Below, piece after piece: positions 1 to 8,763 of a stretch of DNA of 55,513 bases; position 1 is the stretch's first letter; each line of letters opens with the position of its first letter. The stretch covers positions 930,149 to 985,661 of the forward strand of contig NZ_KB905467.1 in the NCBI RefSeq assembly GCF_000381365.1, written 5' to 3'. The translations under genes were made by a program, and so were the position numbers. Below the pieces are notes generated by a model. It searched no databases. It saw only the letters and a program-made list of their open reading frames with translations, and was not told the origin of the DNA. Source of the DNA: Bacteroides salyersiae WAL 10018 = DSM 18765 = JCM 12988. Lineage in GTDB: Bacteria; Bacteroidota; Bacteroidia; Bacteroidales; Bacteroidaceae.

Positions 1-81
1 CTACTTAACTACTTGCTACTTAACTACTTGCTACTTAACTACTTACTACTTAACTACTTGGCTACTTACTACTTAACTACT
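1..81. repeat. Heptad-type microsatellite (CTACTTA/ACTACTTG units)
   Basis: The window opens inside a run of near-identical units built from CTACTTAACTACTTG and CTACTTA. At least three 15-bp units are followed by shorter 7-bp variants. It ends about 70 bp before the first gene. The same sequence family recurs between dnaB and pheT. The true left boundary is outside the window. Confidence 0.85.
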
Positions 82-151
82 TTTATCACTTCCCTTCTGC
101 ATAAATCGATATTTTTATTTATGTTTGTAATATATTATTTGGTTTAGAAAG

Positions 152-1150
152 ATGGGTGAACATATATGTTTCAGGCGAAATGAGCGCTTGGCGACTATAA
201 ACCCCTATTGGAGGGGAAATCCAATGGTAAAAGGACGATTTTTCAACCGTCAGCATCGTTTCCGGCCTGGAATGGGTAGTGTGTTGAAGTGGCGTTTGTC
301 TCCTAATCCGCAACGAAAAGAAAAACGTACTGTAAAGTGGGAACCGAAGGTCAATTATCTTCGTTCGTTGGATGCGGTGAACGGCAATTCATTGATATGG
401 TTGGGACATAATTCATTTTTTATGCAGTTGTCGGGTAAAAGGATTATGTTCGATCCGGTATTTGGCAATATTCCATTTGTGCGTCGGAGAAGTCAGTTTC
501 CTGCCAATCCAAATATTTTTACGGGAATCGATTATTTGCTGATTAGTCACGATCACTTCGATCATTTGGATAAACAGAGTGTCGGGCGGTTGTTGGAGAA
601 CAATCCGCACATGAAGTTGTTCTGTGGCTTAGGTACCGGTGAATTGGTAAAGAGTTGGTTTCCGGAGATAGAGATGCTGGAAGCCGGATGGTATCAGCAG
701 GTAGAAGACGGGCACTTGAAAATAACCTTCCTACCTGCACAGCATTGGAGTAAACGTTCGGTGCGCGATGGGGGACAACGCTTGTGGGGGGCGTTTATGC
801 TTCAAGGTGATGGTATTTCTATTTATTATAGTGGTGATACGGGCTATTCCAATCATTTTGCGGAGATACCCGAATTGTTCAGTTCTCCTGATTATGCGTT
901 GGTAGGTATCGGTGCCTATAAGCCCCGGTGGTTCATGCGTCCCAATCATATTTCTCCTCATGAAGCGTTGACGGCTTCGCAGGAGATGCATGCCGGGTTG
1001 ACTATTCCGATGCATTATGGTACATTTGATCTATCGGATGAACCGCTCCACGATCCTCCTCAAGTTTTTGCTGCTGAGGCAAGGAAAAGGAATATTAAAG
1101 TAGCTATTCCTACGCTGGGAGATATCGTGAAACTGAAAAAGCAAAAGTAG
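152..1150 (+). CDS. MBL-fold metallo-hydrolase (NAPE-PLD/UlaG-like)
   Basis: Predicted zinc-dependent hydrolase of the metallo-beta-lactamase fold, 332 aa. The HxHxDH motif (HDHFDH) is at residues 133-138, with further metal ligands expected at H198 (AQHW), D229 (SGDTG) and H288 (MHYGT). This arrangement, with the late HYGT motif, resembles the N-acyl-phosphatidylethanolamine phospholipase D/UlaG branch. The substrate cannot be told from sequence. No convincing signal peptide or membrane segment is seen. The ATG at 152 is used because the Asn-Pro and G-x-F-x-N segments typical of the family's N-terminus then stay in frame. An alternative ATG at 224 follows a purine-rich GGAGGGG stretch and would give a 308-aa protein. 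It appears to be transcribed alone. Confidence 0.88.
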   Translation: MGEHICFRRNERLATINPYWRGNPMVKGRFFNRQHRFRPGMGSVLKWRLSPNPQRKEKRTVKWEPKVNYLRSLDAVNGNSLIWLGHNSFFMQLSGKRIMFDPVFGNIPFVRRRSQFPANPNIFTGIDYLLISHDHFDHLDKQSVGRLLENNPHMKLFCGLGTGELVKSWFPEIEMLEAGWYQQVEDGHLKITFLPAQHWSKRSVRDGGQRLWGAFMLQGDGISIYYSGDTGYSNHFAEIPELFSSPDYALVGIGAYKPRWFMRPNHISPHEALTASQEMHAGLTIPMHYGTFDLSDEPLHDPPQVFAAEARKRNIKVAIPTLGDIVKLKKQK

Positions 1151-1268
1151 GAAGTTCAGTTTGTTACCGTTGTGTATGCGAAGGATGTATTTTTCTTTGT
1201 ATAGTGATAAAGATGTGTATCAGAAAAAATGGTGTACCAAAGAAGATAGTGTATAAACATAGAAAGAG

Positions 1269-1781
1269 ATGATCATGAAAAAAGTAGAAGTTAAAGAACT
1301 CTCAGAGAATTTTTTTGAAGCAATAGGAAAAGAATGGATGTTAGTTACGGCCGGAAACAAGGAAGCATTCAATACAATGACTGCCAGTTGGGGTGGTATC
1401 GGCTGGCTTTGGAATAAGCCTGTGGCTTTTGTTTTTGTTCGTCCCGAACGGTATACTTATGAATTTATTGAAAAGGGCGATTTCCTTACGCTTTCTTTTT
1501 TGGGAGAAGAGAATAAGAAGATTCATGCTGTTTGTGGTTCCAAGTCCGGCAGGGAGGTGGATAAAGTGAAGGAAACCGGATTGAAACCGTTGTTTACAGC
1601 ACAAGGGAATGTACTTTTTGAACAAGCCCGTTTGAGTTTGGAGTGCAGGAAGCTTTATGCCGGGGAGATTGGTCCTGAAAACTTTTTAGATAAGAATTTG
1701 ATTGAGAAATGGTATGGAGGTTCGCACGGTGGATTTCATAAAATGTATGTAGTTGAAATAGAAAATGTGTGGATGCGCTGA
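1269..1781 (+). CDS. Flavin reductase family protein (FMN-binding split barrel)
   Basis: A 170-aa protein of the flavin reductase-like, FMN-binding split-barrel family. The segment MTASWGGIGWLWNKPVAFVF near residues 37-56 matches the family's N-terminal FMN-contact region, where the backbone binds flavin phosphate, followed by a VRPERYTYEFI stretch. The length is normal for the short Bacteroidetes versions. The partner enzyme and electron acceptor are unknown. A second in-frame start two codons downstream (Met-Lys-Lys, 1275) is equally possible. It lies 118 bp after the MBL hydrolase on the same strand; co-transcription is possible, and I saw no terminator between them. Confidence 0.85.
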   Translation: MIMKKVEVKELSENFFEAIGKEWMLVTAGNKEAFNTMTASWGGIGWLWNKPVAFVFVRPERYTYEFIEKGDFLTLSFLGEENKKIHAVCGSKSGREVDKVKETGLKPLFTAQGNVLFEQARLSLECRKLYAGEIGPENFLDKNLIEKWYGGSHGGFHKMYVVEIENVWMR

Positions 1782-1914
1782 TTTGCTGCCATATGGATTT
1801 GTTGATTCGTTGATAATGATTGCATATCTTAAGACAGTGTCTATACGATTGTGCAAATAGATGAGGCTGACGACTCGATCAGCCCCATCAACTCAGAAGA
1901 AAGAAAAACCTCAA

Positions 1915-2101
1915 TCACCTAAAACCTATTTTATTTTTCTGTTTTTCCTTTCCATTTCTGTAGTCCATTGTCCAATACGTAGACTTGAATTTTTTTTCTG
2001 CATATTCGGCAAAAGTACGTACATCGAAGAATTTCACTCCTTTTTTTTGAATTTTCTGGGCGAATTTTTTATTGGGTAAAGCCGTGTGTTTTTGTCATCA
2101 T
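1915..2101 (-). pseudogene. Possible small protein gene with a 1-nt frameshift
   Basis: On the minus strand, tandem ATG codons at 2101 read MMTK and then reach a stop after ten codons. Shifting frame in the A5 run just after the start (one A fewer) gives an uninterrupted reading of about 60 codons to the TGA at 1915-1917. It includes the plausible segment VKFFDVRTFAEYAEKKF and ends KNKIGFR. I do not recognise the family. It could be a decayed small gene, an intact gene with a sequencing error, or chance in A-rich DNA. No consensus promoter was seen upstream. Confidence 0.22.
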
Positions 2102-2274
2102 AATTACTCCATATTTTTGAAGCTCCCTCTCTACAGAGGTGTCTCATTGTTTGATTATATTAACTTTTTTCTAATAAAACAATTTTCTAATGGAAAATAT
2201 TGACGCGATAATATTTATTTGCTAAGAAATAAAAGATTCTGTATGAATTTAAGAAAAATGTACAAATATATAGC

Positions 2275-2308
2275 AAAAAGCTCCTTTGGCGATCCAAAGG
2301 AGCTTTTT
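2275..2308 (-). terminator. Intrinsic terminator of the DPP5-like gene
   Basis: A perfect 15-bp stem (arms 2275-2289 and 2294-2308, core GCTCCTTTGG) with a 4-nt loop. The arms include A5 and T5 tracts, so it can act in both directions. It lies 22 bp beyond the peptidase stop codon. Confidence 0.9.
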
Positions 2309-2330
2309 CATTTTCAATCGGCTTACCGGT

Positions 2331-4418
2331 TTATTTCAGCCATTTATCCAACCATTCGAAGAAGGTACGTTGCCACAGAATACCATTCTGCGGTTTCAGT
2401 ACCCAATGGTTTTCGTCCGGATAGATTAACAGTTCCGCAGGAACTCCGCGCATTACCGCAGCATCGAAAGCAGCCATTGCCTGATTGGCAAGGATGCGAT
2501 AGTCTTTCTCTCCATGGATACACAGAATGGGAGTGTCCCATTTGTCTACGAACAGATGTGGAGAGTTGGCGAAGGTGCGTTGCGCTGTTGCGTTCTGCTT
2601 TTCCCAATAAGCGCCGCCCATGTCCCAATTGGCAAACCATTTCTCTTCTGTTTCGAGGTATTGCATTTCCATGTTGAAGATACCGTCGTGAGCAATGAAT
2701 GCTTTGAAGCGTTTGTCGTGATGTCCCGCAAGCCAGTAGACGGAGAATCCTCCGAAGCTGGCACCTACGCAGCCCAGACGTTCCTTATCCACGAAAGGCT
2801 CTTTAGCCATTTCATCGATTGCAGTGAAGTAGTCTTTCATGCACTGGCCGCCATAGTCGCCACTGATGGCTTCGTTCCATTCGTTACCGAATCCCGGAAG
2901 GCCGCGACGGTTCGGGGCTACAATGATATAATCGTTGGCAGCCATGATTTGGAAGTTCCAGCGGTAACTCCAGAATTGGCTGACGGGGCTTTGTGGGCCA
3001 CCTTCGCAGAAAAGTAGCGTGGGATATTTCTTGTTCGGGTCGAATTTGGGAGGATAAATTACCCAAGTCAGCATCTGTTTGCCGTCGGTGGTTTTCATCC
3101 AGCGCCCTTCCACTTTTCCCATTTCGAGTTGGTCGTATATCTGCTTGTTCTCCTGTGTCAGCTGAGTAGTCTTTCCATCCAGACTGATGGCATAAATTTC
3201 ATCACCCATACTGATAGAATGGCGTTTGGCGATCAGCTTGTCTCCGAAAAGGGCAGGAACACCATAGTCGTACATGCCTTCGGTAATGGCTCTGACAGAA
3301 TTGTCGGTAAGGTTGAGGGCATATATTTGTACCTCTCCGTGCCATACACCTGTGAAATAGATCGTTTTCGCATCGGCACTCCAGATAAAAGCATCCACAT
3401 TCGATTCGAATCCTTTGCTGGCAAATCTTTTTTCGCCCGTTTCGAGATTCATTACCATGAGCCGGTTCTGGTCGGCTTCGTATCCGTCGCGTTCCATACT
3501 TTGCCAAGCGATGTATTTACCATCCGGTGAGTATTGCGGGTTGGTGTCGTATCCTTTATTTTCTTCGGTTATGTTTACGGTTTGCTTGGTGTTCAAATCA
3601 TAAACATAGATATCGGAATTGGTAGAGATGGCGTATGCCAGTCCGGTTTTCTTGCGGCAAGTATATGCCACTTTATCCGAAGTAGTGTTCCAAGCCAGTT
3701 GTTCGATGCCACCCCAAGGTTTCATCGGGCTTTCGTAGGGTTCACCATCCAGTATGTCGACAATATTCGAGATTGCATTGCCATCGAAATCGGCCACAAA
3801 CGGATGCGGGGCGGTGGTTACCCATTCGTCCCAATGTTTGTACATCAGATCGGTGACGATGATGCCTGTTGCCTTGGGTAGATCGGGATATTTGTCGGCT
3901 GTGCTTTTCACTGTTTTTACTTGCGAAATGAAAAGGATCTTCTTTCCGTCCGGTGAGATGGAGAATCCCTCGATATCTCCGTCGTAGTTGGTGAGTTGTC
4001 TGCGTCCGCTACCGTCCGGATTCATTTCATAAATCTGGCTGCTTCCGTTGTCGTTGCTTAAGAAAGCTATTTTAGTTCCGTTTTTGATCCAGACAGCAGC
4101 ATTCTCTTGATAGGGAGTATGGGTGATCTGCTTGGTGTCACTTCCATCCGCATTCATCACGAAGAGTTCTCGGTTACTTTTGTTCTGGGATACGCTGTAA
4201 TAAGCTACGCTGTACACTATCTGTTTGTTATCGGGTGATACGGATAGCTCGCCGATACGCCCCATTGCCCATAATGCTTCGGGCGTCATGCGCATCCCTT
4301 CGATTTTAATATCCGATTTACAGATGAGTGCTTCTGCGCTCTGTCCTGCGTCTTTGGTGCCGCCGCAGGCTGCTAACATCATTGTTGTTGACATAACTAA
4401 CAGTTTGGCTTGTCTCAT
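2331..4418 (-). CDS. S9 family peptidase, DPP5-like lipoprotein
   Basis: A 695-aa prolyl-oligopeptidase-clan serine peptidase. An N-terminal beta-propeller built of WD40/TolB-like repeats (SPDNKQIVYS, SPDGKKILFI, SPDGKYIAWQ) covers roughly residues 50-420, followed by an alpha/beta-hydrolase domain. The catalytic triad is visible as S554 in GASFGGF, D639 in HGEKDYR and H671 in DENHW. The signal sequence ends in a lipobox (LAAC, Cys18), so the protein is probably a lipoprotein. Length and motif spacing fit Porphyromonas DPP5, which removes dipeptides with hydrophobic P1 residues; that specificity is inferred. In Bacteroides it would help digest peptides in the periplasm or at the surface. A -7-like TATCTTCG lies 26 bp upstream. 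The long upstream region has iterons and an inverted-repeat-flanked segment. Confidence 0.92.
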   Translation of the reverse strand: MRQAKLLVMSTTMMLAACGGTKDAGQSAEALICKSDIKIEGMRMTPEALWAMGRIGELSVSPDNKQIVYSVAYYSVSQNKSNRELFVMNADGSDTKQITHTPYQENAAVWIKNGTKIAFLSNDNGSSQIYEMNPDGSGRRQLTNYDGDIEGFSISPDGKKILFISQVKTVKSTADKYPDLPKATGIIVTDLMYKHWDEWVTTAPHPFVADFDGNAISNIVDILDGEPYESPMKPWGGIEQLAWNTTSDKVAYTCRKKTGLAYAISTNSDIYVYDLNTKQTVNITEENKGYDTNPQYSPDGKYIAWQSMERDGYEADQNRLMVMNLETGEKRFASKGFESNVDAFIWSADAKTIYFTGVWHGEVQIYALNLTDNSVRAITEGMYDYGVPALFGDKLIAKRHSISMGDEIYAISLDGKTTQLTQENKQIYDQLEMGKVEGRWMKTTDGKQMLTWVIYPPKFDPNKKYPTLLFCEGGPQSPVSQFWSYRWNFQIMAANDYIIVAPNRRGLPGFGNEWNEAISGDYGGQCMKDYFTAIDEMAKEPFVDKERLGCVGASFGGFSVYWLAGHHDKRFKAFIAHDGIFNMEMQYLETEEKWFANWDMGGAYWEKQNATAQRTFANSPHLFVDKWDTPILCIHGEKDYRILANQAMAAFDAAVMRGVPAELLIYPDENHWVLKPQNGILWQRTFFEWLDKWLK

Positions 4419-4443
4419 ATTTTTTCTTGTTAATTTTAGTTGT

Positions 4444-4451
4444 GCGAAGAT
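4444..4451 (-). promoter_or_regulatory. Candidate -7 box for the DPP5-like gene
   Basis: The minus strand reads TATCTTCG, one mismatch from the Bacteroides consensus TAnnTTTG, 26 bp before the start codon. No clear -33 TTTG was found. Confidence 0.45.
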
Positions 4452-4524
4452 AACGATTAAATTTTATTTCTCTGTAGGGTGATGTGAAATAGTTTAAGTT
4501 CTTATGGCAAGGGCTAAAAGATGC

Positions 4525-4620
4525 TACGTCTTTTCTAAAAAGATATATGTCCTTTGAGAGAAACACGTTATGTCTTTTTTCTAAACTTGCTACGTCTTTT
4601 TCTAAAGTCTGCTACGTCTT
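4525..4620. repeat. Five direct iterons, about 22-bp period
   Basis: The core TA(C/T)GTC(T/C)T recurs at 4525, 4546, 4569, 4591 and 4613, and most copies are followed by a T-run and TCTAAA. The period of 21-23 bp places all copies on the same face of the helix. They lie about 105-200 bp upstream of the DPP5-like start codon. Confidence 0.6.
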
Positions 4621-4951
4621 TTTGACTTATACTGATTTATACTAAAAACCGGTTGTTACTTTCAACGGTTAGTTGCTAATTGAGTTGTCAGATTCTGTTA
4701 TTCTTTCCTGAAAAAGTTGTTGGCTTATCTGTATTGTTCCTGAAATAGTTGTCACGAAGGAAAACAGTGGAAAACTTATAACTGAACCGGTTTACATCTA
4801 TTTCGTCTAAGCCCTGAATAAGTTGGTAGATGCGGAACATTACAGGTATCGTGAGAGATATGTTCTGTTTTTTGATTGATTTGTATGAACTTGATTTCTA
4901 AAGATGAAAATGGTGTATTTGTGTTACGTTTTTCAGACGCAGTTTTGAGAC

Positions 4952-5241
4952 TTAGGGTTCACAAGGTTCATCGTTCATCTATGGCCCCTTCTGTGGAACT
5001 TATTTTGTCTTAAAAGTTTGTTGTTCAAATATATATGTATATTCTGTGTTTCTGCTTTTTGAGCGAATTTAGCGAATAAATATCTTTATTACTATTGTTT
5101 GTTTATGGAAAGTTTTTAACAATCATGTGCTTTTTGTATTTTTTTGTATTTTTGATTTTTTATATACATTATAGTAAATGATTCTGATCTTTTTCAGCCA
5201 AATAGGGTCTAAAAGGAACGTTGAACCTTTGTGAACCCTAA
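4952..5241. repeat. Inverted repeat flanking a 239-bp segment (candidate invertible DNA)
   Basis: The left arm 4952-4976 begins TTAGGGTTCACAA and ends GGTTCATCGTTC. The right arm 5216-5241 is its reverse complement with one substitution and one 1-nt insertion. The segment between them carries a minus-strand TATATTTG (-7 consensus, 5026-5033) pointing toward the DPP5-like gene. Phase-variable invertible promoters flanked by inverted repeats of this size are known in Bacteroides. No recombinase gene is nearby, so inversion would need an invertase encoded elsewhere. Confidence 0.45.
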
Positions 5242-5431
5242 TATTTATTTATCTTATTGAATATTAGAATTTTATACTGAATCTTGTTTTCTTTATAATA
5301 GCATAATTTAATAGGTATGGAAAAAGTATATATGTGATATATTTATACATTTATATTCTATGCGATATTTTGATTTTCATTCTATTTTGTTGCAATTAAT
5401 TAAACCTTAAATTCTTTTGCTCATCTACTGG

Positions 5432-6763
5432 TTATATCTTTTTCTGTTGCCAATTTCCTTTTTGGATATACCATCGGCAGAGTATCAGTGTAAGGATCGC
5501 ATACACGTGTTCCGAAGTCCAGCAGAGGGCTACGTCCACTCTCAAATACAGAATCAGATAGGTGATGTAGGCAACATAAACCACCAGCACGGACATCTCC
5601 ATGATCAGTGCTGTACGTGTATTACCCGTACCCGATACGGACTGGAAGTATACATTGGCCGGGACCATGATAAGATAACCCGTACACAGTACCCACAACG
5701 ATGGGACAGAAGCTTCCCGCAGTGAGGGGATATCCGTGTAGATACTTAATATCAGGTTGGGAAACAGGGCAAAAAATATCAGTAGCGGGATAACGAAAGC
5801 ATAGGCTATCCGTATATGCTGGCGGATCGTTCCTTGTACGCATTGCGTCTCTCCGGCTCCGATCAGGTTACTCACCAGTGAACCGCAGGTGGCAGCAAAT
5901 GCCATAGTCATCATGAACGGTATGCCGGAAACATTGCGGATGATATTCGTAACAGCCAATGCACGTTCTCCCAGATGTTCCACGAACAGGAAGAATGTAA
6001 GCCAGGTAGACATGGATAGGAGGTTCTGTATCATTGTCCAGAGAGAGACCCCCAATATGCGTTTTAATATTTCCGGTTGGAAGGCGGGTAGCTTGTTGAG
6101 CGCATACTTCCGGCAGTCAATCCGCCTCCAGGTATAGATGATGAAGAATAGTACAGAGACCAATTCTGCCAATGACGAACCGATGGCTGCTCCGGCAATT
6201 CCCAGTTTGGGGAAGCCGAATTTTCCGAAAATCAGGATGTAGTTGAATACCACATTCGACAGTACCATGACAATGGAATTCAATGTCAGCGTTTTGGTTT
6301 GAGTGGTGCCCACGAAGAATGCCCGGAACATCACCATGATAAATGAGAAGAAGAAACCGAAGATGCGCCAATTGATGTAGCTGAGGGCTGCTTCATAAAT
6401 GTTGGGTGAAGAGATGATATTCTTCAATAGATGTGGTGAGAAATGCAGCGACATGGCAAATACGATTACCGCCAGCACCAATAAGAAATAAATCCCCTGA
6501 TAGAAGATAGGGCCTATTTCATTGTATTGCCGTTCTCCGTTGCGCCGTGCCATCATGATCTGTGCCCCGATGCTGAAACCGAATGCCATCATAAAGATGA
6601 CCATGTAATAGATACCTGCAATGGCTGATGCACCCAGTTCTATTTCTCCTACACGCCCCAGAAAGGCTGTGTCTGTCATTCCGATCATCTGCTCCATGAC
6701 GAGACTGATCAAAATTGGATAGGAGATAATCCATATTTCCTTATAAGTATATTTAGTTTTCAT
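5432..6763 (-). CDS. MATE family efflux transporter
   Basis: A polytopic membrane protein of about 443 aa with twelve predicted hydrophobic segments, matching the MATE (multidrug and toxic compound extrusion) family. The N-terminal half contains MEQMIGMTDTAFLGRVG, typical of the first MATE repeat, and a second repeat starts near WTMIQNLLSMSTWL. These proteins export drugs or metabolites using Na+ or H+ gradients; the substrate is unknown. An upstream in-frame ATG at 6805 would add 14 charged residues but begins just after the yidC terminator. I therefore prefer the Met-Lys-Thr start at 6763. The gene appears monocistronic. Confidence 0.9.
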   Translation of the reverse strand: MKTKYTYKEIWIISYPILISLVMEQMIGMTDTAFLGRVGEIELGASAIAGIYYMVIFMMAFGFSIGAQIMMARRNGERQYNEIGPIFYQGIYFLLVLAVIVFAMSLHFSPHLLKNIISSPNIYEAALSYINWRIFGFFFSFIMVMFRAFFVGTTQTKTLTLNSIVMVLSNVVFNYILIFGKFGFPKLGIAGAAIGSSLAELVSVLFFIIYTWRRIDCRKYALNKLPAFQPEILKRILGVSLWTMIQNLLSMSTWLTFFLFVEHLGERALAVTNIIRNVSGIPFMMTMAFAATCGSLVSNLIGAGETQCVQGTIRQHIRIAYAFVIPLLIFFALFPNLILSIYTDIPSLREASVPSLWVLCTGYLIMVPANVYFQSVSGTGNTRTALIMEMSVLVVYVAYITYLILYLRVDVALCWTSEHVYAILTLILCRWYIQKGNWQQKKI

Positions 6764-6821
6764 TCTATTCTTTACTGTTTTGTCGTTGTCTGACTTGACA
6801 TGCATGCCTGTATAAAAATCA

Positions 6822-6863
6822 CAAAAGCCGGACTAACTCTTTCTTAAGTTTACCCGGCTTTTG
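6822..6863 (-). terminator. Intrinsic terminator after pyrG-yidC
   Basis: Arms CAAAAGCCGG (6822-6831) and CCGGCTTTTG (6854-6863) form a 10-bp stem with a 22-nt partly structured loop. It lies 20 bp beyond the yidC stop, and T residues follow on the minus strand. Confidence 0.8.
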
Positions 6864-6882
6864 CATTATAATGGAATAGCTT

Positions 6883-8739
6883 TTATCGCTTATTCTGCTG
6901 CTGTTTTGCTTTTGCCATCTCTTCCTGCTGCTTTTGCATAGCTTCAAGACGGGCGGCAAAGCCGGTTTTTTTCATTTGTTTCGGGTCTTTTTTCTTCGCT
7001 TCGAGAATGGCAAGCAACTTGTCTTCGTCGGTTGTTTTGCGAAGTACGATCATCGTACCCACGCTGATCAGCGTTGAAATAAAGTAGTAATAATTCAATC
7101 CCGAAGGATAGTCATTCAAGACGAAAAGGAACATTACGGGCATCAGATACATCATCCATTTCATTGCTGCCATCTGGGGCTGTGCACCGGTATCCTGCTG
7201 TTGCATGGTGAACTTAGTGTTCAGGATGTTGGTCACTGTCATCAACAGACAGAACAAACTGAGGTGATTGCCTAAGAATGGGATATGGAACGGGAATGTA
7301 ATGAATGCATCGTAAGTAGACAAGTCGTCCGCCCAAAGGAAGCTTTGCTGGCGAAGCTCGATAGCGCTCGGCACAAACATAAACAATGCCATGAGGATAG
7401 GGAACTGTAACAGCATTGGCAAACAACCTCCCATCGGGCTTACTCCATACTGGCTATACAGGCTCATTACTTCCTGTTGTTTTTTCATCGCATCTTCCTG
7501 TTTCGGATATTTCTTGTTTATTTCATCTATTTTCGGTTTCAGTACGCGCATTTTGGCCGATGACATGTAAGTCTTCCAAGTGGCCGGATATACGGCGATT
7601 TTCACTATGATGGTCAGAATCAGCAGAACGATACCCATGCTCAGTCCCCAACCGGAAAGCCAGTCGAACACGTTGATGGTGATAAATTTGTTGATCCAGC
7701 GAATCAACGGCCATCCTAAATAAACCAGATTGTCGAGTTCCCATTTATCATCGCGTCCTTTATCAAGTGCTTTTAGCGTTTTGTAATGGTTCGGACCGAA
7801 ATAGAAATACATGTCGGTAGCTTGTTTTCCGGTCGGATCGAAGAAAGTATTCATTTCTGCGGAATAATCTTTGATATAGCCGCTTCCCTGTTTCTCCATT
7901 CTCGACTTGACGTTTACCTTATCAAAGTCCTGATTGGCGATGAATACGGAAGAGAAGAACTGATTCTTGAAGGCAATCCAGTCTACACGTCCTTCAATCT
8001 GCTTTTCATCGTCTTTGGCAGCCGAAAGATTGTCTGTATCGTCATTGGCTATTTTGTACATCAACTCGGCCAGACGGTTTTCATAAGTGAACCCTTTTTC
8101 AAGTTGACGTGCACGTTGCGACCAAGAGATATCTACATAATCCGTTGAAGCGAGTTTTCCTGCCATACCTGTTGCCTGAATGGTGAATCTCAACAGATAA
8201 CTGTCCGGCTTCAGCGTATAGGTAAAGTCGATATAGCTGTCGCTGTCGGCAGTCAGACGCATGGTCAGGCTGCTGTCGGTTTTGTTGACAACCTCAAAAT
8301 AATAATCCTTTGTCTGGATGGTCTCTTTTTTATTATAGAAGTTGAAGTTCATTTCGGCATCACTGCCATTGAACAGCACAACCGGTTTACCATCCTGTCC
8401 GTTATAGTCTTTTAGCATCGCGGAATAAACACGTCCTCCTTTATTGTCGAAAGTGATTTCCACTAAGTTATTCTGAATAGTGGTGAAAGATTCTTTGCCT
8501 TGCATGGCATTGAAGAAAAGCGAAGTCGAATCTACCGTACCGGTGGCTTCTCCTTTCTCATTGGCCAACGCTGCTGCCGCTTTGGCTTTGAGGGCTTCCT
8601 CCTGTTTCTGCACCACTGCAATGGAGTCGTAGTATTTCTTTTGTGCAGCGATCTGTTCCTCGCTCGGACGGCTCAGAAAGCTGAAACCTACTAATAAGAT
8701 AGCTATTAAAACGAGACCTGTTATGGTGTTTTTATCCAT
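6883..8739 (-). CDS. yidC: Membrane protein insertase YidC
   Basis: A 618-aa YidC/Oxa1/Alb3 insertase, which integrates proteins into the inner membrane alone or with SecYEG. It has an N-terminal membrane anchor (ITGLVLIAILLVGF) and a large periplasmic beta-domain of Gram-negative type over roughly residues 60-340. The conserved C-terminal hydrophobic core follows, including the WKTYMSSAKMRVLKPKI cytoplasmic segment and the MGGCLPMLLQFPILMALF region. The tail is rich in Lys and Gln. Length fits other Bacteroidetes YidC. It starts 24 bp after pyrG on the same strand, so the two are probably co-transcribed. Confidence 0.97.
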   Translation of the reverse strand: MDKNTITGLVLIAILLVGFSFLSRPSEEQIAAQKKYYDSIAVVQKQEEALKAKAAAALANEKGEATGTVDSTSLFFNAMQGKESFTTIQNNLVEITFDNKGGRVYSAMLKDYNGQDGKPVVLFNGSDAEMNFNFYNKKETIQTKDYYFEVVNKTDSSLTMRLTADSDSYIDFTYTLKPDSYLLRFTIQATGMAGKLASTDYVDISWSQRARQLEKGFTYENRLAELMYKIANDDTDNLSAAKDDEKQIEGRVDWIAFKNQFFSSVFIANQDFDKVNVKSRMEKQGSGYIKDYSAEMNTFFDPTGKQATDMYFYFGPNHYKTLKALDKGRDDKWELDNLVYLGWPLIRWINKFITINVFDWLSGWGLSMGIVLLILTIIVKIAVYPATWKTYMSSAKMRVLKPKIDEINKKYPKQEDAMKKQQEVMSLYSQYGVSPMGGCLPMLLQFPILMALFMFVPSAIELRQQSFLWADDLSTYDAFITFPFHIPFLGNHLSLFCLLMTVTNILNTKFTMQQQDTGAQPQMAAMKWMMYLMPVMFLFVLNDYPSGLNYYYFISTLISVGTMIVLRKTTDEDKLLAILEAKKKDPKQMKKTGFAARLEAMQKQQEEMAKAKQQQNKR

Positions 8740-8763
8740 TTTTAATTCTTGATTATTTAATTA

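Larger units (their letters stand above)
1782..2330. other. Intergenic region between convergent genes
   Basis: About 550 bp between the flavin reductase (plus) and the DPP5-like peptidase (minus). It contains the peptidase terminator near its right end and a possible small broken ORF on the minus strand around 1915-2101, listed separately. The plus-strand ORF at 1861-2079 has a phenylalanine-rich composition typical of T-rich noncoding DNA and I do not accept it. Confidence 0.6.
4419..5431. other. Long (1 kb) intergenic region upstream of the DPP5-like gene
   Basis: This stretch between the 5' end of the DPP5-like gene and the 3' end of the MATE gene has no credible ORF. It is very AT-rich. 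It holds five direct iterons at 4525-4620 and two arms of a 25/26-bp inverted repeat at 4952-4976 and 5216-5241. Inside the inverted repeat is a minus-strand -7 box. The size and the ordered repeats are unusual for this compact window. Confidence 0.7.

Noticed and set aside
1..81. The left-edge repeats as a CRISPR array
   Set aside because: The units are contiguous 7- and 15-bp tandem repeats without unique spacers.
1861..2079. A 72-aa plus-strand ORF in the intergenic region
   Set aside because: It is Phe/Ser-rich from T-runs, has no promoter or known similarity, and the opposite strand gives a more protein-like reading.
2219..3017. Plus-strand ORFs of 152 and 167 aa
   Set aside because: They run antisense to the DPP5-like peptidase, whose triad and propeller repeats are clear.
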